Below are positions 37,103-45,998 of a stretch of DNA of 64,000 nt, in pieces (the first letter of the stretch is position 1; every line of letters begins with the position of its first letter). The notes under the pieces are model-generated. The model saw only the letters and a list, made by a program, of their open reading frames with translations, did no database searches and had not been told where the DNA came from. The position numbers and the translations under genes are program-made. Source of the DNA: Lachnospiraceae bacterium (GTDB taxonomy: Bacteria; Bacillota_A; Clostridia; Lachnospirales; Lachnospiraceae); the NCBI GenBank assembly GCA_900764695.1, contig CAAFOY010000079.1:11396-75395 (forward strand), given 5' to 3'.

Positions 37103-37490
37103 CAAAAGTGATGAGTGATAAAAAATTATCTGGTATAGTCTTAGTAAAGAAAGCAAAAATGGGGGACTTAACGATGGTTGAGATTTAAATAAATGTAATA
37201 TATGCTACTCAGAAACAGCAATACGAAAGAGTTACACTTCCGAAATAATCTTAATGCGAGAAATTTTAGATAATAATTGTTGATGTTTTTTACGGATAAA
37301 TTTTTCTTTTTTGATTTCATCCGTAAATATAGTAAAAAATCCAAAAACAAATCCTATATACAATCTACAAGCAAACCCCAAATTATAAATCCCAACGAAA
37401 ATCCCCCAAAAACAAACCATAAACACAATCTACAAGCAAACCCTGCTTTCCCACTATATAAATATCCCTCAAAATACATCTCTACATTCA
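37103..37490. other. Gene-poor, C-rich stretch with diverged 65-bp repeat
   Basis: No convincing gene is present. A 19-nt direct repeat, ACAATCTACAAGCAAACCC, occurs at 37360-37378 and 37425-37443, 65 bp apart. Flanking bases also match loosely, so the units look like a decayed tandem duplication. An inverted pair TTTACGGAT/ATCCGTAAA (about 37297-37328) forms a hairpin. The minus strand here is unusually G/T-rich. The short ORFs that cross the region lack ribosome sites. Confidence 0.5.
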
Positions 37491-37519
37491 TTGACGAATA
37501 TATCCTAATTAGGTATAAT
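37491..37519 (+). promoter_or_regulatory. Promoter of the ior operon with a palindrome in its spacer
   Basis: TTGACG (37491-37496) and TATAAT (37514-37519) are 17 bp apart. A perfect palindrome CCTAATTAGG (37504-37513) fills the end of the spacer, where a bound repressor would block RNA polymerase. Transcription is predicted to start near 37526. Confidence 0.7.
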
Positions 37520-37637
37520 TTACTTTATGAGTTTAAAGCAAAAAAGCAGTAAATTATGCTAAATACAAAATAATATGAAGTGCATTTGTATTGCACTATC
37601 AGTTTTATACATAATGACGAAAGGCAGGTTACATATT

Positions 37638-39383
37638 TTGAGTAAAAAAATTATGTTAGGTAACGAGGCGATTGCCAGAGGAGCATATGAAGCAGGAGTT
37701 AAAGTTACTTCAGCTTATCCTGGCACACCAAGTACAGAAATTAGTGAAAATGTTGTTAAATACCCGGGGATTAAAGCTGAGTGGGCACCGAATGAAAAAG
37801 TAGCAACAGAAGTTGCAATTGGTGCATCTATGGCAGGAGTTCGTTCAATGTGTATGATGAAACACGTTGGTGTAAACGTTGCATCTGACCCATTATACAC
37901 AGTATCTTATATCGGTGTTAATGGTGGTATGGTTTTAGTTGCAGCAGATGACCCCGGAATGTACAGTTCACAGAACGAACAGGATTCGAGAATGGTTGCA
38001 AGAGCAGCAATGGTTCCTGTTGTAGAACCATCAGACAGTGAAGAAGCAAGAGTATTTACAAAGAGAGCGTATGAACTTTCAGAAAAATATGACACTCCTG
38101 TAATTCTTCGTTCAACAACAAGACTTTCACATTCACAGGGAATTGTTAATCTTGAAGAAAGACAGGAAATAGAAGATAAGCCATATGAAAGAAATGTAGC
38201 AAAAAATGTTATGATGCCGGGAAATGCAATTAAGCGTCATATTTTTGTAGAAGAACGTTTAAAGAGAATGGCAGAAGATGCATGTACATTAGACATTAAT
38301 AAAGTTGAATACAACGATACAAAGATTGGTGTTATTACAAGTGGTATCGTATATCAGTATGTAAAAGAAGTATTACCTAATGCATCAGTTCTTAAGTTAG
38401 GATTGGTAAATCCACTTCCTATGAAACTGATCGAAGAATTTGCATCAAAGGTAGACACATTATATGTTATAGAAGAATTAGAGCCTGTAATAGAAGAACA
38501 GGTTAAGGCTCATGGAATCAAATGTATTGGAAAAGAAATTTTTACAGTACAGGGTGAATACAGTGCAAATATGCTTAGAAAAGCAATCTTAAAAGAAGAT
38601 TTAGATTTAGATACACCTGCACAGGCACCGGCAAGACCACCAATTCTTTGTCCGGGATGTCCTCATAGAAGTACATTCTCAGTATTAAAGAAATTAAAAA
38701 TTCATGCAGCAGGTGATATCGGATGCTACACATTAGGAGCTGTAAATCCTTTAAATGTAGTAGATACAACAGTTTGTATGGGTGCAAGTATTTCAACACT
38801 TCACGGTATTGAAAAAGCTAAAGGAAAAGATTTCATAAAGAACTGGGTTGCAGTAATTGGTGATTCAACATTTTTACATACAGGTGTTAATTCACTTATG
38901 AACATGGTTTACAATCAGGCAACAGGAACAGTTATGATTTTAGATAACTCAACAACAGGTATGACAGGTCATCAGGATCACTCAGCAACAGGAAAAATGT
39001 TAAATGGTGAACCAACATACGCTATTGATTTAGTAGATTTGTGTCATGCAATCGGTGTAAAGCATGTAGAAGTTGTAGATGCATTTGATATTAAGAAATT
39101 GGAAGAAGTAATTAAGACAGAAGTTGCAAGAGATGAAGTTTCTGTTATTATTTCTCAGTCACCATGTGCATTACTTAAGTCATTTGTACCAAAGGGCAAA
39201 TGTTATACAATTCCTGAAAAATGTAAGAAGTGCGGAATGTGTCTCGTACCGGGATGTCCTGCAATTACAAAGAATGAAGACGGAACAGTTTCAATTGATG
39301 CAACAATGTGTAACGGTTGTGGATTATGTATGCAGAATTGTAAATTCGATGCAATTGGATTAAAAGAGAGAGGTGACAAATAA
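37638..39383 (+). CDS. iorA: Indolepyruvate ferredoxin oxidoreductase, alpha subunit
   Basis: With IorB this enzyme oxidises aryl pyruvates to aryl-acetyl-CoA, reducing ferredoxin; it is oxygen-sensitive. The start is TTG 37638, 9 nt after AAAGGCAGG, giving 581 residues; a longer version lacks a ribosome site and ATG 37653 is also possible. The N-terminal domain holds the substrate/ThDP-pyrimidine region (TSAYPGTPSTEISE). The C-terminal ThDP-PP site reads GDSTFLHTGVNSL with LDNSTTGMTGHQ. Two 4Fe-4S ferredoxin motifs follow (CKKCGMCLVPGCP, CNGCGLCMQNC). Confidence 0.95.
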   Translation: MSKKIMLGNEAIARGAYEAGVKVTSAYPGTPSTEISENVVKYPGIKAEWAPNEKVATEVAIGASMAGVRSMCMMKHVGVNVASDPLYTVSYIGVNGGMVLVAADDPGMYSSQNEQDSRMVARAAMVPVVEPSDSEEARVFTKRAYELSEKYDTPVILRSTTRLSHSQGIVNLEERQEIEDKPYERNVAKNVMMPGNAIKRHIFVEERLKRMAEDACTLDINKVEYNDTKIGVITSGIVYQYVKEVLPNASVLKLGLVNPLPMKLIEEFASKVDTLYVIEELEPVIEEQVKAHGIKCIGKEIFTVQGEYSANMLRKAILKEDLDLDTPAQAPARPPILCPGCPHRSTFSVLKKLKIHAAGDIGCYTLGAVNPLNVVDTTVCMGASISTLHGIEKAKGKDFIKNWVAVIGDSTFLHTGVNSLMNMVYNQATGTVMILDNSTTGMTGHQDHSATGKMLNGEPTYAIDLVDLCHAIGVKHVEVVDAFDIKKLEEVIKTEVARDEVSVIISQSPCALLKSFVPKGKCYTIPEKCKKCGMCLVPGCPAITKNEDGTVSIDATMCNGCGLCMQNCKFDAIGLKERGDK

Positions 39384-39958
39384 TGGCAGATACAAAGAAT
39401 ATTATGATTGTTGGTGTAGGCGGACAGGGTACACTTCTCACAAGTAGAGTTTTAGGTGGAATCACAATTGAAAGCGGATATGATGTAAAACTTTCAGAAG
39501 TTCATGGGATGGCACAGCGTGGAGGAAGCGTTGTTACATTTGTAAGATATGGAGAAAAGGTAGCTGAACCAATTGTTGAAGAAGGTCAGGCAGATGTATT
39601 AATCGCATTTGAACGTCTTGAAGCATTAAGATATGCACATTTTCTTAAAAAAGACGGTGTAATTATCGTAAATGACCAGAGAATTGACCCTATGACAGTA
39701 GTTACAGGATTAGCAGAATATCCTGAAAACATTATTGAAAATCTTAGCAAAAAACATAAAGTAATCGCAGTAAATGCAATGGATGAAGCATTAAAACTTG
39801 GAAATTCAAGAGTATTTAATGTAATTATTTTAGGCGTTGCTGCAAAACATATGGATTTTGAAAAAGATAAATGGATTGAAGTTATAAAAGCAACAGTTCC
39901 ACCAAAGACAGTAGACATTAATATTGCTGCATTTGAAAAAGGATACGAATTAGCATAA
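39383..39958 (+). CDS. iorB: Indolepyruvate ferredoxin oxidoreductase, beta subunit
   Basis: The 191-residue gamma-type domain carries the glycine-rich start IMIVGVGGQGTLLTSRVLGG and the conserved HGMAQRGGSVVTFVRYG stretch. Its ATG overlaps the iorA stop (TAATG), so the two subunits are made together. With iorA it forms the full enzyme; no separate delta ferredoxin subunit is needed because the clusters are in IorA. Confidence 0.95.
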   Translation: MADTKNIMIVGVGGQGTLLTSRVLGGITIESGYDVKLSEVHGMAQRGGSVVTFVRYGEKVAEPIVEEGQADVLIAFERLEALRYAHFLKKDGVIIVNDQRIDPMTVVTGLAEYPENIIENLSKKHKVIAVNAMDEALKLGNSRVFNVIILGVAAKHMDFEKDKWIEVIKATVPPKTVDINIAAFEKGYELA

Positions 39959-39987
39959 TAAAAATAAACAATAAAGAAGGTGCAGTT

Positions 39988-40818
39988 GTGATAATTGATA
40001 CACATACACACACTTTTCCGGATAGAATTGCCGCCAGAGCATTAGCCGGAATGGAGAAGAGTATTGTCGATAAACATGATTGGAATGTGAAGATAAAGGT
40101 GGCAGGAACAAGAGATGCACTTAGTGAATCTACAAAGAAAAACGGTGTCGATATTTCTGTGGTTGTTCCTGTGGCAACAAAACCTGAACAGTCTGCAAGT
40201 ATTAATGAATTTGCGGCACAAACTAATGAAAAAACAAAGGAAACAGGCGTATTTTCATTAGGCGCAATACATCCTGACAATGAAGATTATAAAGATATAT
40301 TAGATGACATTAAGAAAAAAGGATTAAAAGGAATTAAGGTTCATCCTGACTATCAAAAGGTTGAATTTGATGACCCAAGATATCTTAGAATTTTTAAATA
40401 TGCAGATGAACTTGGTCTTGTAATTGTAACACACGCGGGAGAAGATATAGGTCTTCCGGAAAAGATTCACTGTACACCTGATATGGTGCTTAATGTACTA
40501 AACAAAGTTAATCCTAAAAAATTAGTCCTTGCTCATATGGGTGGATGGAATTTATGGGATGAGGTAGAAGAAAAATTAGTGGGAAAAAATGTCTATTTTG
40601 ACACGGCTTTTTCTTTTGAAAAAGGTATTCCCCACTTAGAAAAAGAACAATTTTTAAGAATTGTTGAAAAACATGGTGCAGATAAAATTTTATTTGCAAC
40701 AGACAGTCCGTGGTCTGATCAGGGATATACACTTGAAAGATTAAAAGAATTTGGAATGCCTGAAAAAGCATTGAACCTTATATTAGGGGAAAATGCAAAA
40801 AAACTATTTGAATTTTAA
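39988..40818 (+). CDS. Amidohydrolase-family TIM-barrel protein
   Basis: The 276-residue protein starts at GTG 39988, 7 nt after AAGAAGG. It has the metal-binding H-x-H at the start (DTHTHTFPDRIA), a lysine/histidine strand GLKGIKVHPDYQ, VTHAGEDIGLPE and a C-terminal Asp in FATDSPWSDQG. This fits the amidohydrolase-2 (ACMSD-like) family, which includes hydrolases and decarboxylases. Its place between ior and a CoA ligase gene suggests a role in aryl-acid metabolism, but the reaction is unknown. Confidence 0.85.
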   Translation: MIIDTHTHTFPDRIAARALAGMEKSIVDKHDWNVKIKVAGTRDALSESTKKNGVDISVVVPVATKPEQSASINEFAAQTNEKTKETGVFSLGAIHPDNEDYKDILDDIKKKGLKGIKVHPDYQKVEFDDPRYLRIFKYADELGLVIVTHAGEDIGLPEKIHCTPDMVLNVLNKVNPKKLVLAHMGGWNLWDEVEEKLVGKNVYFDTAFSFEKGIPHLEKEQFLRIVEKHGADKILFATDSPWSDQGYTLERLKEFGMPEKALNLILGENAKKLFEF

Positions 40819-40830
40819 TGAGGTAGAGAA

Positions 40831-42465
40831 ATGCCAATCACAGAGATTTTAGAGAAGAACGCAAAAGAATACGGAAAAGATGTCTGCTTAGTAGAAATTA
40901 ATCCGGACTTGCAGGAAAAGAAAAGAGTAACATGGAGAGATTACGAATTAATCGAATCCAATCCAATGTGTCAGTATAGAAGAGAAATTACATGGCACGT
41001 ATTTAACGAAAAAGCAAACCGTTTTGCAAATCTGCTCATTAGCAGAGGAATTAAGAAAGGCGACAAAGTAGCAATTCTTTTAATGAACTGCTTAGAATGG
41101 CTTCCAATTTATTTTGGAATTTTAAAGGCAGGAGCTTTGGCTGTCCCATTAAATTTCAGATACGCAGCAGACGAAATAAAATACTGTGTTGAACTTGCAG
41201 AAGTAGATGTATTAGTATTTGGACCTGAATTTACAGGCCGTGTAGAAGAAATCGTTGATGAAATTGATGAAAAGAGAATTTTATTCTATGTAGGTGGTGA
41301 CTGCCCAACATTTGCTGAAGATTATGATAAGTTAGCAGCAAATTGCCCAAGCTATTCACCTGACATTAAATTAACAGATGATGATTATGCGGCAATTTAC
41401 TTTTCATCTGGAACAACAGGTTTCCCTAAAGCTATTTTACATAAACACAGAAGTTTAATGCATGCAGCAAAAGTTGAACAGAAACATCATGGACAGACTA
41501 AGGATGATGTATTTCTTTGCATTCCTCCACTTTACCATACAGGCGCAAAAATGCACTGGCTTGGAAGTTTTCTTGTGGGAGGCAAGGCAGTATTGCTTAA
41601 AGGTGTTACACCAAAGACTATTCTTGAAACAGTGTCAAATGAGCAGTGTACAATTGTATGGCTTTTGGTACCATGGGCTCAGGATATTTTGCTTGCAATA
41701 GAAAAAGGCGATGTTAAGCTTGAAGATTATAAATTAGACCAGTGGAGACTTATGCATATTGGTGCACAGCCGGTTCCACAGAGCTTAATTAAAAAATGGA
41801 AAACAATTTTCCCTCATCATCAGTATGACACTAACTACGGTCTTAGTGAATCAATTGGACCTGGTGCTGTACATTTAGGAGTCGAAAATATTGACCATGT
41901 TGGTGCAATCGGTGTTCCGGGATATGGATGGAAAGTTAAGATTGTGGATGAAAATGGTGTAGAAGTTAAGCAGGGAGATGTCGGTGAATTAATTCTTAAA
42001 GGACCCGGTGTAATGGAATGTTATTACAACGACCCTAAGGCAACAGCAGAAACACTTAAAGACGGCTGGTTATACACAGGAGATATGGCTGAGCAGGATA
42101 GTGAGGGATTTATATACCTTGTAGACAGAAAGAAAGACGTTATTATTTCCGGTGGTGAAAATATTTATCCGGTTCAGATAGAGAATTTCTTAAGCAAACA
42201 TCCTGATATAAAAGATGTAGCTGTAATAGGTATTGCTGATACAAGATTAGGTGAAATATCAGCTGCAATTATTGAATTAAAACCAGGTGTAGCAACAACA
42301 GAAGAAGATATTAATAATTTCTGTAAGGAACTTCCACGTTACAAGAGACCTAGAAAAATTATTTTTGCGGATGTACCTAGAAATCCAACAGGTAAGATTG
42401 AAAAACCTAAGTTAAGACATATGTATAACAGCGAAAACTTAGTAGATGCCCAGAACAGAGCGTAA
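40831..42465 (+). CDS. AMP-forming acyl-CoA (aryl-acid) ligase
   Basis: The 544-residue ANL-family enzyme has the phosphate-binding loop FSSGTTGFPKAIL, the acyl/AMP region TNYGLSESIGPGAV, YTGDMAEQDSEGF and DRKKDVIISGGENIYPVQIE, and the catalytic lysine in NPTGKIEKPKL. It activates a carboxylic acid to its CoA ester. The substrate is not certain: the family name nearest by motif is long-chain or medium-chain CoA ligase, but the ior neighbours favour an aryl acid. It begins 12 nt after the amidohydrolase gene and ends the operon. Confidence 0.9.
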   Translation: MPITEILEKNAKEYGKDVCLVEINPDLQEKKRVTWRDYELIESNPMCQYRREITWHVFNEKANRFANLLISRGIKKGDKVAILLMNCLEWLPIYFGILKAGALAVPLNFRYAADEIKYCVELAEVDVLVFGPEFTGRVEEIVDEIDEKRILFYVGGDCPTFAEDYDKLAANCPSYSPDIKLTDDDYAAIYFSSGTTGFPKAILHKHRSLMHAAKVEQKHHGQTKDDVFLCIPPLYHTGAKMHWLGSFLVGGKAVLLKGVTPKTILETVSNEQCTIVWLLVPWAQDILLAIEKGDVKLEDYKLDQWRLMHIGAQPVPQSLIKKWKTIFPHHQYDTNYGLSESIGPGAVHLGVENIDHVGAIGVPGYGWKVKIVDENGVEVKQGDVGELILKGPGVMECYYNDPKATAETLKDGWLYTGDMAEQDSEGFIYLVDRKKDVIISGGENIYPVQIENFLSKHPDIKDVAVIGIADTRLGEISAAIIELKPGVATTEEDINNFCKELPRYKRPRKIIFADVPRNPTGKIEKPKLRHMYNSENLVDAQNRA

Positions 42466-42499
42466 AAGGGTAAATAATTAAATAAATTAAGATAATGCG

Positions 42500-42549
42500 A
42501 AAAGGCATAGCCCATAGAATTAAATTCATGAGTTGTGCCTTTTTTTGGC
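42500..42549 (+). terminator. Intrinsic terminator of the ior operon
   Basis: AAAAGGCATAGCCCAT (from 42500) pairs with ATGAGTTGTGCCTTTT (to about 42543), allowing G-U pairs, then a T tract. Confidence 0.85.
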
Positions 42550-42684
42550 TCTTAAAATTTATGAATAAACAGAACATATTATATTAAATTAAATATAACG
42601 GTAAACAATATATTGACACACAAAGTATTAGAGAATAATATATGTATATATCAAAGGGACAATACAATTTATAGGAGGAGCGAT

Positions 42685-43038
42685 ATGAAAAAGTATTTGG
42701 CGGGAATTACAAGTGCAATTGCAACACTAGCATGTATCTTGGCAAACTATCTGGTGAGACTTGTTAATAAGGAAGTTTCAATGTCTTATAAGGCATGGGA
42801 AGGAATAGGAAAAGAGATTATTATTTACATAGTCTTAGGATTGATTATTGGATATAATATTTATGTATTAAGCAAAAATATTAAGAATAATACAATCACA
42901 ATAATAGTTGCCGTAATTGTTAACATAGTAATTGCAGCTATTATGTTTTATTGGTGGGATCAGGTATGGACAATAGTTTTATTAGCGGGAAGTTATTTAA
43001 CACTATTATTAACAAAGATAATTGAAAAAGAAGCATAA
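42685..43038 (+). CDS. Small multi-pass membrane protein of unknown function
   Basis: The 117-residue protein starts at ATG 42685, 6 nt after AGGAGGAG; a longer upstream reading is rejected. It is very hydrophobic, with three to four predicted helices (YLAGITSAIATLACILANYL; IIIYIVLGLIIGYNIYVLS; ITIIVAVIVNIVIAAIMFYW; TIVLLAGSYLTLLLTKI). It has an acidic loop after helix 1 and a charged C-terminus (KIIEKEA). No family is recognised. It lies between two terminators and is probably a monocistronic unit. Confidence 0.7.
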   Translation: MKKYLAGITSAIATLACILANYLVRLVNKEVSMSYKAWEGIGKEIIIYIVLGLIIGYNIYVLSKNIKNNTITIIVAVIVNIVIAAIMFYWWDQVWTIVLLAGSYLTLLLTKIIEKEA

Positions 43039-43044
43039 ATAATA

Positions 43045-43113
43045 AAAGCGATAGAGTTCTGATATGAATCCACAACACAAGTTGAGATAATATCATTAAT
43101 TCTATCGCTTTTA
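43045..43113 (+). terminator. Intrinsic terminator after the small membrane protein gene
   Basis: AAAAGCGATAGA (about 43046-43057) pairs with TCTATCGCTTTT (about 43100-43111), with further pairing of GATAT and ATATC inside. Confidence 0.8.
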
Positions 43114-43141
43114 TATTTAAAGGAAAGAGGAGGACACAGAG

Positions 43142-43327
43142 ATGAGAAAAAGAAGATGCAAATGGGGAATTTGTTTCACTGCTTTATTAGTATGTGTAAT
43201 GAGTGCAAGTGTTTTTGCGGCAACAGCTAGTAGAACAACTGTATATGCAGATTCAGAAGATAAATCGATTCAACTGGAGTACAGATGCTATGATACAGAA
43301 AAAGATAGAGGAATAATTATAGATTAA
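43142..43327 (+). CDS. Small exported peptide of unknown function
   Basis: The 61-residue protein starts at ATG 43142 after AGAGGAGG. Residues 1-27 are a signal peptide (basic MRKRRCKWG, hydrophobic core, VFA-A cleavage site). The mature part is only about 34 residues, acidic (TVYADSEDKSIQLEYRCYDT). A strong terminator follows directly, so it is expressed as its own unit or as the end of a short transcript. No family is recognised. Confidence 0.6.
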   Translation: MRKRRCKWGICFTALLVCVMSASVFAATASRTTVYADSEDKSIQLEYRCYDTEKDRGIIID

Positions 43328-43330
43328 ATA

Positions 43331-43385
43331 TAGAAGAGGCAGTTGCGTCTGTGATTAAATCACTAAAGCAACTGCCTCTTCTTAG
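43331..43385. terminator. Strong hairpin terminator between the exported peptide and hydrolase genes
   Basis: AGAAGAGGCAGTTGC (43333-43347 region) pairs perfectly with GCAACTGCCTCTTCT (ending near 43383). It lies between convergent genes and may work in both directions. Confidence 0.85.
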
Positions 43386-43429
43386 ATAAGTATATTACTG
43401 CCGGATTATTCCGGTAATATTATTCAATT

Positions 43430-44143
43430 TTATTTAAACTGGTGATTCTGTATCTGTAATCTGCATCCTGGTACATAACCACTGAAATATAAGTAACTGC
43501 TCATGTCGATGTTTTTATTATTATAAGAAACTGTATTGTCTCCATTTAAAACATCTTTAGCAGCTTTAATACAGTCAGAATTTAAACTTCCACTGTCGTA
43601 TAATGATAATGATCTGCTAAGAGAACCATTTCTTGCAGGAGTAAATTGACCACTCTGATAAACAACTCCACTAACTGTGTTAGGGAAGAGAGTAGATCTT
43701 ACTCTGTTCATAACTACAATTCCTACAGCTTTCTTACCGGCATAAACCTGATTGCCTGATTCACTGTAAATAATTGAAGAAAGCATTCTTAAATCACTGT
43801 TATTATAACGATTCTTAACTATTATATTAACTGTTCCGTAAGTTGAACCATTAACTTTACTTGTTATTGTAATTGTTGCCTTGCCGGCCTTTAAACCGGT
43901 AACAGTACCTTTCTTTGAAACCTTGGCAACTTTCTTGTTGCTTGATTTAAAAGAATAGTAATCAACATTATTACCATTGCTTTTTAAAAGTTTCTTTATC
44001 TTGTATGTCTTATTTACCTTAACTGTCTTCGTAATACTTATCTGTGATTTGTTTGTTGAATTAATATCTGCGTTTACCATTGTAATGCTTGATGCAATAA
44101 GCATAAATGCTATCATTAGTAAACTATAAATCTTTAATTTCAC
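43430..44143 (-). CDS. SleB-like cell wall hydrolase with bacterial Ig-like (BIG2) domain, paralog 1
   Basis: The 237-residue protein is read from GTG 44143, 5 nt after GGAGG. Residues 1-25 are a signal peptide. Residues ~35-110 form a BIG2 Ig-like domain (KKVAKVSKKGTVTGLKAGKATITITS). The C-terminus is a hydrolase_2/SleB-like lytic domain (LSSIIYSESGNQVYAGKKAVGIVVMNRV, split here for length; FPNTVSGVVYQSGQFTP), with the Glu of YSES as likely catalytic acid. It would cut peptidoglycan outside the cell. A close paralog lies at 46029, and the two share promoter architecture. Confidence 0.88.
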   Translation of the reverse strand: MKLKIYSLLMIAFMLIASSITMVNADINSTNKSQISITKTVKVNKTYKIKKLLKSNGNNVDYYSFKSSNKKVAKVSKKGTVTGLKAGKATITITSKVNGSTYGTVNIIVKNRYNNSDLRMLSSIIYSESGNQVYAGKKAVGIVVMNRVRSTLFPNTVSGVVYQSGQFTPARNGSLSRSLSLYDSGSLNSDCIKAAKDVLNGDNTVSYNNKNIDMSSYLYFSGYVPGCRLQIQNHQFK

Positions 44144-44179
44144 AACTACCTCCAAATGTTACGCTTATATTTTACAAAT

Positions 44180-44232
44180 GTTACAAATTTGTTACGTTTA
44201 TTAATAATGCCTTAAAAAACAGTTTTTGTCAA
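44180..44232 (-). promoter_or_regulatory. Promoter and WalR-like repeat of cell wall hydrolase paralog 1
   Basis: On the minus strand TTGACA (44232-44227) and CATTAT (44209-44204) are 17 bp apart. Immediately downstream is CGTAAC-N5-TGTAAC (44196-44180), an 11-bp-period direct repeat resembling the WalR box TGTWAH-N5-TGTWAH. Further GTAACATTTG copies follow in the leader. Confidence 0.65.
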
Positions 44233-44477
44233 GGGTTTTCTTAAAGGAATAATATGACAAACCGTAATAAATAATAAAAAATGAGAACAAAAACGAAAAA
44301 AATCGAATTAATTTGTTACGGTTTGTAACATTTGAAAATGGAATATATAGTGAATGAAAAGAGTGGTTCATACAAGTACTTGATGAAAATGCAATATATC
44401 ATATTTTAAGTTGCAATGACTCATAAAATTTATTTATAATAAGAAAAATTTTTTGGATATTGTAACATTTATGCTAA

Positions 44478-44506
44478 TTGACAAATATAAAATTATATGT
44501 TACTTT
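44478..44506 (+). promoter_or_regulatory. Promoter of the MATE gene
   Basis: TTGACA (44478-44483) and TACTTT (44501-44506) are 17 bp apart; the -10 is weak. The remainder of the gap (44233-44477) is AT-rich with scattered GTAACA motifs and no gene. Confidence 0.55.
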
Positions 44507-44531
44507 TTTCAGAAGAAAAGTATATAAATTA

Positions 44532-44611
44532 ACTGCCACCGGGTAGTAGCGTATAACGCTGGAGTTCATATCGTTAGGTCTTTGAAGATATGAAGTTCCG
44601 GCGATTTTTTT
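44532..44611 (+). promoter_or_regulatory. Leader attenuator upstream of the MATE exporter
   Basis: Hairpin 1 is ACTGCC-ACCG-GGTAGT (44532-44547). Hairpin 2, AGCG-TATAA-CGCT (44548-44560), abuts it. The CGCT arm of hairpin 2 is also the 5' end of a terminator, CGCTGGAGTTCATATC (44557-44572) with GATATGAAGTTCCGGCG (44587-44603), followed by seven T residues. The two folds exclude each other. No known riboswitch family was recognised. Confidence 0.65.
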
Positions 44612-44708
44612 GTAATAAATAACAGAAGAAAATAGTGGACGGCAGAATTTGTGTAATAAAAGAATAATGAAATGCTAAACAATATTTTTAAAATAGAAAG
44701 AGGGAATA

Positions 44709-45998
44709 ATGAACAGAAACTTAAAAGAATTTATTAAATATACAGTTTTTAATGTTTTAGGAATGATAGGGTTGTCATGCTATATATTAGCAGATACTTT
44801 CTTTATATCATTTGGACTAGGTGCAAATGGACTTGCGGCTCTAAATTTGGCACTGCCGGTTTACAGCGTTATTAACGGAAGTGGGTTAATGCTTGGAATA
44901 GGTGGAGCTACTAAATATGCAATAATGAAAAATCAGGGAAATAAGAAGTATAATGAAAGTTTTATGAATACAGTGTTTATGGCAATCGTTATTGGAATAA
45001 TATTTTTCTTAACAGGGATTATTTTTTCGGGAAATATAGCAACGCTGTTGGGGGCAAATAAACAGGTTTACCATATGACATCTATTTATTTAAAAGTTCT
45101 TCTCATGTTTGGTCCGGCATTTGTATTAAATAATGTAATGAATGCATTTGTTAGAAATGATGGAAATCCCAAACTTTCTATGATAGCAATGTTAGTAGGT
45201 AGTTTTGGCAATATTATTTTAGATTATTTATTGGTAATTAAATTTAGCATGGGAATGTTTGGAGCTGTCCTTGCAACCGGATTTTCGCCGATTATGGGAC
45301 TTATGGTGTTATCGGGACATATTGTTTCAGAGAATAGCAACATTAAATTTAAAGTAGCAAAAATAAGAGCGTCATTTATTAAATCAATCATAATGCTTGG
45401 AATTCCTTCGTTTGTTGCAGAAATGTCATCAGGCATAGTGATTTTTGTGTTTAATATAATTATATTAGGCTTACAGGGAAATGTAGGGGTGGCAGCATAT
45501 GGTGTTATTGCAAATTTAGCCCTTGTAGTGATTTCAATTTACACAGGTGTAGCACAGGGAAGCCAACCTTTGTTTAGTGCGGCATATGGGAAAAATGACA
45601 AGAAGATGCAGAAACAGTTATTTAAATATGCAATTACTGCTGTAACTTTGATTTCTATAGTAATATATGCAGTTATTTTGTTATTTGCAAATCCAATTAC
45701 TTCTATATTTAATGGCGAAGGAAATATGCAGCTTCAGGCTATAGCAGTTAAAGGAATGTATTTATACTTTACTTCAATTTTATTTATTGGAATGAATATT
45801 GTGATGGCTACTTATTTTGCTGCAAGAGAAAAAGTAATTCCTTCATATATAATATCTTTTGGCAGAGGGTTTGTGGTTATAATTCCAATGGCGTTTATAA
45901 TGAGTTTTCTATGGAAAATGACAGGTGTATGGCTGGCAATGACTGTAACTGAGGGAATAATTGCTGCTGTCGGAGTGGCACTAATAAAAAAAGCTTAG
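44709..45998 (+). CDS. MATE-family multidrug/cation efflux transporter
   Basis: The 429-residue protein has about 12 membrane helices in two similar halves. MATE hallmarks include FNVLGMIGLSCYILADTFFI, GANGLAALNLALPVYSVING and, in the second half, NVGVAAYGVIANLALVVISI with GVAQGSQPLFSAAYG. MATE carriers export drugs or metabolites with sodium or protons. AGAGGG precedes ATG 44709. The attenuator before it suggests ligand-controlled expression. Confidence 0.92.
   Translation: MNRNLKEFIKYTVFNVLGMIGLSCYILADTFFISFGLGANGLAALNLALPVYSVINGSGLMLGIGGATKYAIMKNQGNKKYNESFMNTVFMAIVIGIIFFLTGIIFSGNIATLLGANKQVYHMTSIYLKVLLMFGPAFVLNNVMNAFVRNDGNPKLSMIAMLVGSFGNIILDYLLVIKFSMGMFGAVLATGFSPIMGLMVLSGHIVSENSNIKFKVAKIRASFIKSIIMLGIPSFVAEMSSGIVIFVFNIIILGLQGNVGVAAYGVIANLALVVISIYTGVAQGSQPLFSAAYGKNDKKMQKQLFKYAITAVTLISIVIYAVILLFANPITSIFNGEGNMQLQAIAVKGMYLYFTSILFIGMNIVMATYFAAREKVIPSYIISFGRGFVVIIPMAFIMSFLWKMTGVWLAMTVTEGIIAAVGVALIKKA

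Noticed and set aside
37232..37426. Possible 64-residue minus-strand hydrophobic peptide
   Set aside because: Lacks a ribosome site, and the repeat copy upstream is in another frame; likely a remnant rather than a gene.
37277..37552. Possible 91-residue plus-strand protein in the 37 kb gap
   Set aside because: No ribosome site, low-complexity Lys/Pro/Asn composition and overlap with the ior promoter; it looks like chance coding in a decayed repeat.
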